Origin: Sphingobacterium spiritivorum
GTDB lineage: Bacteria > Bacteroidota > Bacteroidia > Sphingobacteriales > Sphingobacteriaceae
Reading direction: 5' to 3'
DNA length: 64,000 nt
NCBI RefSeq assembly: GCF_016725325.1
Contig: NZ_CP068083.1
Location: forward strand, 4,898,001-4,962,000
The position numbers were made by a program, and so were the translations under genes. Positions 36,823 to 44,741 of this stretch are shown here, piece after piece (position 1 is the first letter of the stretch; each line of letters starts with the position of its first letter). The notes under the pieces are model-generated. The model was not told the DNA's origin. It ran no database searches and saw only the letters and a list, made by a program, of their open reading frames with translations.

Positions 36823-37767
36823 TTAAAAACTATAGGAAATATGAGTCATAAACCGATCCCCGGCTTTGGCACGTCCATCAGCCAGCTGTTGCCCCATCGG
36901 AGTCTGATAATTCCCGCCCAGAGAGACTTTACCGATATTCACCTCTATTCCTGCTACCGCAGTGGTCGAATAACCACCGGATTGAGCTACATCATATTGA
37001 CCATACACGACATCCTTAGGCTGAGTCTCATAAATAACACCCGCATTCGGAGCAATACGAACCTGATTCCTTATATTGAATTTGTAATACAAAAGACCAT
37101 TTGCAGTAAACTTATTGGCATACCGGTAATCGTATTTATTTGCTGTATTTAGTTTATAAGTACTATTGACATTGAGCCCCAGATCCATGAGACGGATATC
37201 ATAAGCCAGGTTGATCATAAAGTCAGTACTGGCGGTTCCCAGCTGAAAGTTATTAGGCGAATCCTGAGAAACACCGCTACGTTCGGCATTATCGTACTTT
37301 CCTGTAGGAGCTTTAAGACCCCCTCCTATCCACAGTGAATGTGCCAGCAGCTGATCTGCGGATGTACTGGTACTCTTTTCAAATAATTTATAATACCCCA
37401 TAACCACGACATCGCCTAATCCGTCTTTCTTACCTTTTTCTCCGGAACCCTTAATATATCTGGTATTAAAATTATAGGGCAGTATAGCCATGATACGCCA
37501 TTTGGTTCCGATATTCCAGGCTCCCCACAACTCCATACTTTGATAAGTTTCGTCTGCCGTAATAGGTGTCCTGTTCCCCGTCGGCCCTAAATGTGTGAGC
37601 AACGACTTGTGCTGATAGCGCAGTCCTATAAAACGTTTGTTAAAGTCAGGTAATATTCCTAGATAATAACTACCGACTCCACAGCCACATATATCACACG
37701 CATGTGCATGTGGCAGAAGCGACAAAGAAAACAGGATTGCTAAACATATATATTTTATTTTTTTCAT
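36823..37767 (-). CDS. Outer-membrane barrel-like protein with CDICGCG motif
   Basis: A 314-residue protein with a signal peptide ending at HAHA (residue 23) and a mature N-terminus CDICGCG, a compact cysteine cluster well suited to bind a soft metal. The rest is beta-rich with aromatic strand ends (GIEVNIGKVSLGGNYQTPMG) and ends HISYSF, a barrel-type C-terminus. Similar proteins are annotated only as transporters or hypothetical in Bacteroidota. It follows the second peroxidase by 14 bases. I infer a role in metal sensing or passage at the outer membrane. Confidence 0.75.
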   Translation of the reverse strand: MKKIKYICLAILFSLSLLPHAHACDICGCGVGSYYLGILPDFNKRFIGLRYQHKSLLTHLGPTGNRTPITADETYQSMELWGAWNIGTKWRIMAILPYNFNTRYIKGSGEKGKKDGLGDVVVMGYYKLFEKSTSTSADQLLAHSLWIGGGLKAPTGKYDNAERSGVSQDSPNNFQLGTASTDFMINLAYDIRLMDLGLNVNSTYKLNTANKYDYRYANKFTANGLLYYKFNIRNQVRIAPNAGVIYETQPKDVVYGQYDVAQSGGYSTTAVAGIEVNIGKVSLGGNYQTPMGQQLADGRAKAGDRFMTHISYSF

Positions 37768-37781
37768 GATTGTAATTCTAA

Positions 37782-38843
37782 TTATTTGACAACAAAGCCT
37801 CCGATTTCCGGTTCGGCCAGTAGTGGATTGGTAACAAAAGCCCGGTCATTAAGCGTATTCAGAAAAGCCAGCAGATCTTCCTTCTCTTCTTCTGTCATCG
37901 GTATTCCCAATCGGCCGTCCTTCTGCCTGAAAACCGGATCTAATGTCGGAGAATCGACCATGCCGTTACGATAGTGCTCGATAACTCTGTTAAGTGTCAG
38001 GAAACGTCCGTCATGCATATAGGGGGCGGTATAGGCCAGATTACGCAGGCTCGGCACTTTGAATTTATATTTATCAGCGGGATTCAAGGTTACAGAGTCT
38101 CTTCCGATGTCATTCGATCTGTTTGGAGCCAATCCGTTGTTACGGTAGGTGCGATCTGTAAACAGGGGTTCACTGTGGCAGGTAGAACAATTTTTCTGAA
38201 AGAAAAGGTATCCCTTTTGTTCAGACGCTGTAAATGAAGCACCGTCTTCGTTTCGTCTTACTTTATCATATGTGGACTGATCACTGACGGCCATCAGCAT
38301 AAACTGAGACAATGCCTTAAAAAAACGTGCATCCGTAATTTCCTCCGAACCAAAAGCTTTTTTGAACAAAGCCGGATATTCGGGATGTTCCCGCAATTTG
38401 CGTAACACATTGGGAACCGTTTCATCCATTTCTACCGGATTGGTAATCGCATTTACCGCAGCCAGATCCAGATCAAATACACCTCCATCCCAAAAGAATT
38501 CTTTCTGCCAGGCCATATTCATAATGGGCATCGGATTACGGGTACCCAGACGATCATCAATACCATGACTCACATCGTGTCCGTGATGTGTAAATGCCGC
38601 TGATTGTATATGGCAACTTCCACAGGCGATGGTATTGTTGCGCGAAAGACGGGGTTCATAAAACAGACGCTTCCCTAACTCAAAACCTTCTCTGCTGATT
38701 TCATTACGTGAAAAATCATAAACAGGATCAGGAAAATGAGCTGATTTCTTAAATCCGGGAAACAGATCCGGTAATGCATCCTCTCCTTTTTTACAGGCCC
38801 AGATCAAAAGGGACAATATCAACAGTACACTAATCTTCTTCAT
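37782..38843 (-). CDS. Diheme cytochrome c peroxidase, MauG/MbnH-like (second copy)
   Basis: A 353-residue lipoprotein (Cys17 in LIWACKK) of the CcpA/MauG superfamily. Two heme sites are Cys74-x-x-Cys77-His78 (CGSCH) and Cys219-x-x-Cys222-His223 (CSTCH); the conserved APYMHDGR loop near residue 275 supplies the distal ligand of one heme. Family members either reduce peroxide or use it to oxidise residues on a partner protein. Its gene directly follows an MbnP-like gene with a two-base gap, as in MbnP-MbnH pairs, where MbnH turns a Trp of MbnP into kynurenine. Whether it is a peroxidase or a maturase cannot be decided from sequence alone. Confidence 0.9.
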   Translation of the reverse strand: MKKISVLLILSLLIWACKKGEDALPDLFPGFKKSAHFPDPVYDFSRNEISREGFELGKRLFYEPRLSRNNTIACGSCHIQSAAFTHHGHDVSHGIDDRLGTRNPMPIMNMAWQKEFFWDGGVFDLDLAAVNAITNPVEMDETVPNVLRKLREHPEYPALFKKAFGSEEITDARFFKALSQFMLMAVSDQSTYDKVRRNEDGASFTASEQKGYLFFQKNCSTCHSEPLFTDRTYRNNGLAPNRSNDIGRDSVTLNPADKYKFKVPSLRNLAYTAPYMHDGRFLTLNRVIEHYRNGMVDSPTLDPVFRQKDGRLGIPMTEEEKEDLLAFLNTLNDRAFVTNPLLAEPEIGGFVVK

Positions 38844-38845
38844 AG

Positions 38846-39718
38846 CTATAACTCGTCTTCACTTTTCACAAAATTCTCAGTATGATCATGGGAAAACATA
38901 GCCGGAAAATTGTTCGCAATATGGACACTGTATTCGCTGAACATCACATTAGGGTGAGCAACTATACTGAATGCATTCGGTCCGTTAAAAATCTTCATAA
39001 TATCCACAAAGAGATGCGCATTGCTACGCATACCTTCTCTGACCTGAGCAATGCCGGCAGACTGAAGATCTACGGTTATCGTCTTGATATTATTGAGTGT
39101 AGGTGCATTGTATCCGCCGAAACCGCCAATATGGTATTTGAATTGTTTATTGCCGGTCGGATCCCCCTGCTGATTATCGGATATAAGATCACAGTACCCT
39201 TCCAGCTTCAGGAAAATATAGCCACTATTCCAGCCCCAGTACATCCCTCCTCCTTCATGTCCGGACTCGGGATTGAAAGATAATACCCCTGTTCTCTTTT
39301 CTACCGGCATTGTGCTTCGCAGGCTGTCTACTCCTAATACAAACTGTACTTTTGAATAGTCACCTTCCGGCACACGTACTCTGGTAAACCGGGTAGTACG
39401 GTCCGAAGCATTGACCAGAAAATAACTTTCTTCCTGAGGGACAGTATAAGTGGACCCATCATTCTTATACAGTTTGATATTACTGATAAAATACTGTAAC
39501 TGCTTAATTCTAAACTTCTCTCCCTTTGCATTTGTATAACTCCGGGGTTCAAAACCAAGTGTCTCTTCACCGACAATATTGTCAAATTCAATAGAAAATT
39601 GTCCCATTTTATCTGCATCCGGTTCCGGAGCATTATTTTTACTGCAAGAGGTAATCAGCAATAAAGCCAGCAACAGACCTGCTGCCGTTAAACATTGTTT
39701 TAAAGTTGATATGTTCAT
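38846..39718 (-). CDS. MbnP-family copper-binding lipoprotein (copy 1)
   Basis: A 290-residue lipoprotein (Cys25 in LLITSCSKN). The family core is visible: FDNIVGEETL, KQLQYFISNIKLY, FVLGVDSLRS, and the tryptophan motif GMYWGWNSGYIF with Trp161 and Trp163, the only tryptophans in the protein, followed by YHIGG (His196) and FVDIMKIFNGPN. In characterised MbnP one Trp is oxidised to kynurenine and helps bind copper. It precedes a diheme peroxidase gene by two bases, forming an MbnP-MbnH pair. Which Trp would be modified cannot be stated. Confidence 0.88.
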   Translation of the reverse strand: MNISTLKQCLTAAGLLLALLLITSCSKNNAPEPDADKMGQFSIEFDNIVGEETLGFEPRSYTNAKGEKFRIKQLQYFISNIKLYKNDGSTYTVPQEESYFLVNASDRTTRFTRVRVPEGDYSKVQFVLGVDSLRSTMPVEKRTGVLSFNPESGHEGGGMYWGWNSGYIFLKLEGYCDLISDNQQGDPTGNKQFKYHIGGFGGYNAPTLNNIKTITVDLQSAGIAQVREGMRSNAHLFVDIMKIFNGPNAFSIVAHPNVMFSEYSVHIANNFPAMFSHDHTENFVKSEDEL

Positions 39719-39722
39719 TCTT

Positions 39723-40823
39723 TTATTTTTTATTAGGGTTTGAAAAACGAGTATTGTTTAAAAACTGTTCGTCAGTAAGGGCAAGCAGGAAAGCCTTAAT
39801 ATCAGCCTCTTCCTGATCGGTCATAGAAATACCGGTATTACCGGACGAGTCATACAGCATCCGGTCTGTAAAAGCACTGGCCTTTACACCAAAGCGATAA
39901 TGATCCAGGACCTGATCTAATGTGGCAAAACGTCCGTCATGCATATATGGCGCACTGACAGCTACATTGCGAAGTGTCGGTGTCTTGTAAGCTCCCATAT
40001 CTTTTCGCTCTAAACTGATGCGGTACCGGCCAAGATATAGCCATTCATCAGACAGATCGCTGAAATCGGCATCTAGTCCATTATTATGAAACCGGTAATC
40101 CGTAAAAAGCTCTCCTGAATGGCAATTTCCACACTTTTGCTTTACCAGAACCTGTCCCCGATGTTCGGATGCAGTGAGTTCCTTTAGTGATCCCGAACGC
40201 AAGTAAAGGTCATAACGCGAATCATCGGATATCAGTGTACGTTGAAACTGAGCTAATGCTTTCGCAACACCTTCAGCGGATGGCGCTTCACCGAATGCCC
40301 CATAAAACAGTTTTCCGTAGCCGGCATCTGCCTGCAGTCTGGCCGTGATATCTGCTAATGACATACCCATTTCATCAACATGTGTCAGCGGTCCAAAAAC
40401 CTGCGATTCCAGATTTTTGGCTCCACCATCCCAGAAGAATCCCTGATCTGCCCAGGCCAGATTCAGGAGTACCGGAGAATGTCGCGCTAATGGCTTGCCC
40501 GATACTCCTGCATGTGAAAGAATTGCATCATCCGCAAATGCTCTATCCTGATGATGACAGCTGGCACAACTTACCTGCATATTGGCAGAGAGCTGAGGAT
40601 CATAAAATAATCTTCGTCCCAATGCTATTCCTTGTACAGTAAGCGGATTGTCAGGCATGTCAACAGGGGCACCAAAATATGCAGGAGCGTCCAGACGATA
40701 AATCGTCGGAAATGACTCTTCCGTTCCATCCGGCAAAGTAATCTCCTTCTGACAGGAGAATACCATAACCAGAGTGACAGCAAAAATTATGTGCCTTACG
40801 AACGACATGTTAATTCTGTTCAT
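39723..40823 (-). CDS. Diheme cytochrome c peroxidase, MauG/MbnH-like (first copy)
   Basis: A 366-residue lipoprotein (Cys24 in VFSCQKE) with heme sites Cys86-x-x-Cys89-His90 (CASCH) and Cys231-x-x-Cys234-His235 (CGNCH), plus the APYMHDGR loop. A second ATG (M6) is also a possible start. The stop of the preceding MbnP-like gene abuts its ATG with no gap, so translation is probably coupled. It is clearly homologous to the other diheme gene of the operon but diverged, which argues for an old duplication of the MbnP-MbnH pair. Confidence 0.9.
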   Translation of the reverse strand: MNRINMSFVRHIIFAVTLVMVFSCQKEITLPDGTEESFPTIYRLDAPAYFGAPVDMPDNPLTVQGIALGRRLFYDPQLSANMQVSCASCHHQDRAFADDAILSHAGVSGKPLARHSPVLLNLAWADQGFFWDGGAKNLESQVFGPLTHVDEMGMSLADITARLQADAGYGKLFYGAFGEAPSAEGVAKALAQFQRTLISDDSRYDLYLRSGSLKELTASEHRGQVLVKQKCGNCHSGELFTDYRFHNNGLDADFSDLSDEWLYLGRYRISLERKDMGAYKTPTLRNVAVSAPYMHDGRFATLDQVLDHYRFGVKASAFTDRMLYDSSGNTGISMTDQEEADIKAFLLALTDEQFLNNTRFSNPNKK

Positions 40824-41705
40824 TTAATTTTTAACAGGAACTGAACTCGTATTTTTAAGCGTTATAGCACTATTGATGAAATTATCTTTCAGCCTGATCA
40901 TCAATGCCTTTTTTGTCTGGCTGATCACGCTGTTGTTCCATGGATCATCTACATTGACCAGCTTCTTTACATCCACTTCCATAGCTACTGAAGGAATTTG
41001 TTGGGCATCGATGACAATGTTTTTTTCAAATTGGATCTCCTTTTTGCTGTACAGATCATTGGAAGCATAATCCCAGAAGAAAGCCTGGCTTACCGCAGCC
41101 TGCGGAGCAGGTTTGACCCAGGTCATTTTTCCGTTGAGAACAAAAAACTTATAACTGGTAAACCACATCCATTCTTCAAAGGCCATCCCATTCAGAGAAG
41201 ACAATTCTCCGGCCCGCAGGCTCAGATTGTCATTGTATCTGGAGTCTACTCCTACCCCAAAACGAATCGCTTTGTATTCTCCTGAGGGAATATGTTCAAT
41301 AGCAATTTCCTCCCGTTTATTCGCCGGATACTGTTTATTGTGAGAACCTCCCTGCACCGGAATTTCGATATTCTCTTCCACTAAGTAATACGCATCCGGT
41401 ATGTTGACTTCTTCTCCTGTAGTTGTAATCAGACTGACATTACTGATCCAGTATCGCAGCTGATTAAATTCATATTTCAGATCGATAGTACCATTGGCAC
41501 CGGAAACTTTGTAATCATATGCTGTATTAAGTTTAAAATCTTCATCTCCGTACCGCGCATCGAAAATTAGTTTAGCCTTTCCTGTTGAGGCAGATTCGCC
41601 GGGCACATTGATATACTCCGTCTCTTTTCCACAGGAAAAAAGAAAAAGACTACCCATAAAAAAGAAGATGAAAGAAACTTTCAGGTTTATATTTTTAGTT
41701 TTCAT
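40824..41705 (-). CDS. MbnP-family copper-binding lipoprotein (copy 2)
   Basis: A 293-residue lipoprotein (Cys25 in FLFSCGKE). It shares the family plan with copy 1: QLRYWISNVSL, FGVGVDSRYNDN and the Trp motif EEWMWFTSYKFF with Trp179 and Trp181, giving the same W-x-W-x2-[GS]-Y-x-F pattern. It differs in having Met180 between the tryptophans, a MTWVKPAP extension and no HIGG motif, so its metal site is likely different. Gene order is MbnP then MbnH with zero spacing. Copper binding is inferred from family. Confidence 0.84.
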   Translation of the reverse strand: MKTKNINLKVSFIFFFMGSLFLFSCGKETEYINVPGESASTGKAKLIFDARYGDEDFKLNTAYDYKVSGANGTIDLKYEFNQLRYWISNVSLITTTGEEVNIPDAYYLVEENIEIPVQGGSHNKQYPANKREEIAIEHIPSGEYKAIRFGVGVDSRYNDNLSLRAGELSSLNGMAFEEWMWFTSYKFFVLNGKMTWVKPAPQAAVSQAFFWDYASNDLYSKKEIQFEKNIVIDAQQIPSVAMEVDVKKLVNVDDPWNNSVISQTKKALMIRLKDNFINSAITLKNTSSVPVKN

Positions 41706-41725
41706 ATGTATTTACATTATTTGAT

Positions 41726-42571
41726 TTACTTTACCTCCACAGGGAAAACGAGACTATCCTGAGAGACAACATTCCCATCCTTTAACAAGGTGGCTTTGAT
41801 AAGCCATTCTCCCGGCATAGAGAGTTGAACAGTTCCTTCGTAACGTCCACCTCCCGTCCCTTCTGCATTCTTATTCCCGGAAGAACCATGTCCCATAGCT
41901 GGCATAAAAGGCTCTAAAGTAATGCTGTAACCATCCAGTTCCGGAAAACGATCTTTATCAGTTTTATGAATTACAAATCGGATCGGATTGCTACCTTTCT
42001 TTATTTCAGCGGGCAAAAGGCAGGAAACAAATACACGTCCGTCATCTTTGGTACCTGTAGGCAGAGTACGGGCATATTTTGCTTCCTTTACAGGCAGATC
42101 AAAGCTCAACGTATCTGTCTTTCCATGCTCTGTCAGGAATGTATGGAACTGCCAGCCTTTACCCATACCCTCCATATTGGCCATAATAAACACAACATCA
42201 GCCTGATAAATTCCGGATCCTTTGGAAATCAGTTTTTGAAACGGCCCGGCATGCGACATCATACCCATATGCATAACAGGTCTGTAATCGATACCCATAT
42301 CCGGTACAGCATTTCCGTTTGTATCTGCTACTTTCAGATATAAAGTCTCATATCCGGTATACAGACTATCCATGCTCCATAACGATACATGCCGGTTTCC
42401 CAATAACGTATCACCTCTGCTTATCAATTTGGAAAAGTCGATTATCTGATTTACAGTATCCTTTTCATATTCACTTTTCAGGTTACTGCTTTTTGTGGCG
42501 TCTCCACAACTGTATATAAATATTAGACAGATCATCCCTAAGAAACCTGCTTTCAAATTGTTTTTAATCAT
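41726..42571 (-). CDS. Met/His-rich lipoprotein with two FixH/YtkA-like domains
   Basis: A 281-residue lipoprotein (lipobox IFIYSCGDA). Two similar beta-sandwich halves are evident, about 45-160 and 165-280. Each carries a Met/His cluster, RPVMHMGMMSHAGP in the first and FMPAMGHGSSG in the second, a composition typical of Cu(I)-binding periplasmic proteins. The first half has YTGYETLYLKVADTNGNAVPD and the second NPIRFVIHKTDKDRFPELDG, resembling YtkA/FixH-like domains. It is the first gene of the operon, 20 bases before MbnP copy 2. Copper delivery or capture is inference. Confidence 0.8.
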   Translation of the reverse strand: MIKNNLKAGFLGMICLIFIYSCGDATKSSNLKSEYEKDTVNQIIDFSKLISRGDTLLGNRHVSLWSMDSLYTGYETLYLKVADTNGNAVPDMGIDYRPVMHMGMMSHAGPFQKLISKGSGIYQADVVFIMANMEGMGKGWQFHTFLTEHGKTDTLSFDLPVKEAKYARTLPTGTKDDGRVFVSCLLPAEIKKGSNPIRFVIHKTDKDRFPELDGYSITLEPFMPAMGHGSSGNKNAEGTGGGRYEGTVQLSMPGEWLIKATLLKDGNVVSQDSLVFPVEVK

Positions 42572-42596
42572 CTTTAATAAGTCGTTTGAATTCCAG

Positions 42597-42638
42597 GAGA
42601 GCCAGATAAACAGCTCACTTAAAGCTTATCTGTTCTCT
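42597..42638 (-). promoter_or_regulatory. Hairpin in the leader of the copper operon
   Basis: gagagccagataa (42597-42609) and ttatctgttctctt (42626 on) can pair with one internal bulge, forming a hairpin about 25 bases upstream of the first gene's ATG. It could act in the mRNA leader. No known riboswitch was recognised. The rest of the 283-base gap up to 42854 shows nothing definite. Confidence 0.35.
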
Positions 42639-42854
42639 TCGGATTTAGGATATACCGCATCTCTGAACATTATCAGACAGATGTAATCAGTATATTATTA
42701 ATTGTTATAACCGGGAGATAAAGCACACATTATTTTCCCCGTCTGCAGGATATAGCGCATAGCATACTCATGTAAATAGCATTACTTATTCTTCAGCGGA
42801 ATAAAAACGGATGCACTCAACAGGCTGTTTCCTGATGATGTGATCTCCGGAAAA

Positions 42855-43229
42855 TCAGATGCTGATGAGCGGGGGTCTGAAAATGAAAACGACAAACTGA
42901 AAACTGTAGTTACAGATAAGTCCGGATAGGTTTATGTCAGGAATAAGATGGAAGCGAGGTTTATGAAATTCAATTTTTTCTACCTCATGAAAAAAGGCTG
43001 CAGATTCCAGTTTCTGCGAAACTTGTTTACTTTCCTTTTCTTCCTGTTTTTTGAGTTTTTTCATCAGAATACATTGGCCGTTACAATGTAATTCCGGTCG
43101 GGATTTGTTTTCACAATACTGCAGATACAGCGATTTATTTGTACTGTAATCGACGACAATAGCAACCCTTACAAACATCTGCATAACAAATGAGAGCAAT
43201 AAGACATATATAAATAACTGTTTTGTCAA
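42855..43229 (-). CDS. Small Cys-motif membrane protein (paralogue A)
   Basis: A 124-residue protein starting at a TTG (43229), TKQLFIYVLLLSFVMQMFVR forming an N-terminal membrane helix. An ATG start at 43274 is also possible and would add 15 polar residues; the TTG is preferred because the paralogue at 44.3 kb aligns from the same point. After the helix comes YCENKSRPELHCNGQCIL, a C-x9-C-x3-C motif, then a Lys/Glu helix (KKLKKQEEKESKQVSQK), several His residues and a C-terminus IFRPPLISI. No named family recognised; a small envelope metal-binding protein is likely. Confidence 0.72.
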   Translation of the reverse strand: MTKQLFIYVLLLSFVMQMFVRVAIVVDYSTNKSLYLQYCENKSRPELHCNGQCILMKKLKKQEEKESKQVSQKLESAAFFHEVEKIEFHKPRFHLIPDINLSGLICNYSFQFVVFIFRPPLISI

Positions 43230-43244
43230 GGTTACCTCTTTCTG

Positions 43245-43252
43245 CAAAGATA
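43245..43252 (-). promoter_or_regulatory. -7 box for paralogue A
   Basis: TATCTTTG on the minus strand matches TAnnTTTG, 15 bases before the TTG start. It would put the transcript start after the alternative ATG, supporting the shorter form. Confidence 0.45.
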
Positions 43253-43332
43253 CGTAGCTGCATTTTTCCGGCATTTCACTATACGTATCTGTTATTTAAT
43301 ATTTTGAAACAAAGATGATGATAGTCACCACT

Positions 43333-44202
43333 CTAATGAACACTTCGTCTGTACGATTCGGGTGTATATCCTATATTTTTTTTAAAAAATGTAATGAAAT
43401 AGGAAGGGCTTTCAAATCCCAGTTCATACCCGATTTCTGCAATCGAAAGTGTTGTATGTTTTAATAATCTTTTGGATTCCGTAAGAATCCGTTCTTTGAT
43501 TATTTGCCCGCTGGTCATGCCCCTGCACATCTTGCACAACTTGTTTAGATAATGCAGCGTAATATTCAATTCATCGGCATAATACGAAGGGCTTTTATGC
43601 TGAATAAAATTATGTTCCAGCAGTTTCTGAAATTTCATTACTTTGTCGTGAGCGTGTCCGTCAGCTAAAGATGGAATATGCACATTGCTATGTCCGTCTA
43701 TTTCATGTAACAGGATATTGAGATAAGATCGCAATACCTTTATATCTCCTTTGCCAACTGCAAATTCCTGCAGCATCAGATCCGACAGACTGCTCCACTT
43801 AGACTCCTCCTGCCTGGAAAGGCCAAAGAAGCAATTGCCATTTTCCTTAAAAAAAGAAAACTGATAAAGTATGTTGCTATTAAATCGTAACGAGAAAAAA
43901 TCCTCTGTAAATGCTATAATGAAACCCGTTGAATCCGGTTCCAGTTTTATACTGTTTACGCTATTAGGAGTACTGCATATGACTGTCTCATTATGATCCG
44001 ATTGAATGGTAGTATCGTCTATCTGCACCACACCAGATGCTTTTGTCAGATAAAGGAGCATACAAAAACGTTGTTTGTGAGGCCTGCGTAACCAAAGATT
44101 ACGAACGGAACATCTTTCCAGCGTTTCCATCCAAAACAAAGTACAGTCTGCATTAAACATACTAATATCATAAACAGGAATGTTGTCCATCTGCTTATCC
44201 AT
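43333..44202 (-). CDS. AraC-family transcriptional regulator between the Cys-motif proteins
   Basis: A 289-residue AraC-type protein. The N-terminal sensor has KQRFCMLLYLTKASGVVQID, a cupin-like strand set with several Cys (RFCMLL, VICSTP, NCFFG), and the C-terminal two HTH motifs (SYYADELNITLHYLNKLCKM; IAEIGYELGFESPSYFITFF) end YTPESYRRSVH. It is flanked on both sides by the two paralogous Cys-motif genes in the same orientation and sits upstream of the copper operon. It is the best candidate regulator for that group. Cognate signal unknown. Confidence 0.87.
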   Translation of the reverse strand: MDKQMDNIPVYDISMFNADCTLFWMETLERCSVRNLWLRRPHKQRFCMLLYLTKASGVVQIDDTTIQSDHNETVICSTPNSVNSIKLEPDSTGFIIAFTEDFFSLRFNSNILYQFSFFKENGNCFFGLSRQEESKWSSLSDLMLQEFAVGKGDIKVLRSYLNILLHEIDGHSNVHIPSLADGHAHDKVMKFQKLLEHNFIQHKSPSYYADELNITLHYLNKLCKMCRGMTSGQIIKERILTESKRLLKHTTLSIAEIGYELGFESPSYFITFFKKNIGYTPESYRRSVH

Positions 44203-44251
44203 ATAAGATGAATTAATACTAAATAATTAAAAAAATACGTACGATTATAAA

Positions 44252-44629
44252 TCAGACAAGGGATACCGGAGGATGGAATATGGATGAAGGATTTCCTGAT
44301 GGCAAAAGGTCAGATGTAAACGGAGGGAATTTGCGTTCATAGTCAGGATTTACAGCTTTTTTTTGCTGCTCAGCAGATCTGAGCTGAAAGAAAGCATACA
44401 CATCAGAAATCTTTTGCTTGGCTGCCTGCTGTTCACTTTCCTTCTCTTTTTTCAACCGTTCTTTTAATACACAGGAGCCTTTACAGGTGGCTACCTTATC
44501 AAACCGGTTGACACAGAGATTGACTGCTATATATTCCTGATTAATATAGAATGAGCTCACGATCCAGACCCTGTTGAAGGACTGTATCAGCATAATTGCC
44601 ATCAGTAATATGGGAAGAAATCTTTTCAA
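44252..44629 (-). CDS. Small Cys-motif membrane protein (paralogue B)
   Basis: A 125-residue protein, taken from a TTG at 44629 (KRFLPILLMAIMLIQSFNRV helix). The frame also opens at a TTG at 44638 that falls within a -7-like box, and the first ATG is at 44602. It has LCVNRFDKVATCKGSCVL, with the same C-x9-C-x3-C spacing as paralogue A, then KERLKKEKESEQQAAKQK and a C-terminus IFHPPVSLV. The shared RV-x-IV segment, cysteine triad, charged helix and I-F-x-P-P end show common ancestry. Role in metal handling is inferred. Confidence 0.7.
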   Translation of the reverse strand: MKRFLPILLMAIMLIQSFNRVWIVSSFYINQEYIAVNLCVNRFDKVATCKGSCVLKERLKKEKESEQQAAKQKISDVYAFFQLRSAEQQKKAVNPDYERKFPPFTSDLLPSGNPSSIFHPPVSLV

Positions 44630-44635
44630 GTCGGA

Positions 44636-44643
44636 CAAAACTA
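44636..44643 (-). promoter_or_regulatory. -7-like box at paralogue B
   Basis: TAGTTTTG on the minus strand matches TAnnTTTG. It lies 6 bases upstream of the preferred TTG, so if real the mRNA would be almost leaderless or translation starts at the ATG at 44602. Confidence 0.4.
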
Positions 44644-44741
44644 CAAATAAATGTGCTATTATTATAAAGCATTACTGCAACGGGTGAATACGAATCAGAA
44701 ATTTAAAAACTAAAATCAGGATCAGATTGTTATCAGCAGCA

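Noticed and set aside
35549..42571. Methanobactin biosynthesis
   Set aside because: MbnP and MbnH-like genes are present, but no MbnB, MbnC or short precursor peptide is visible in or near the operon.
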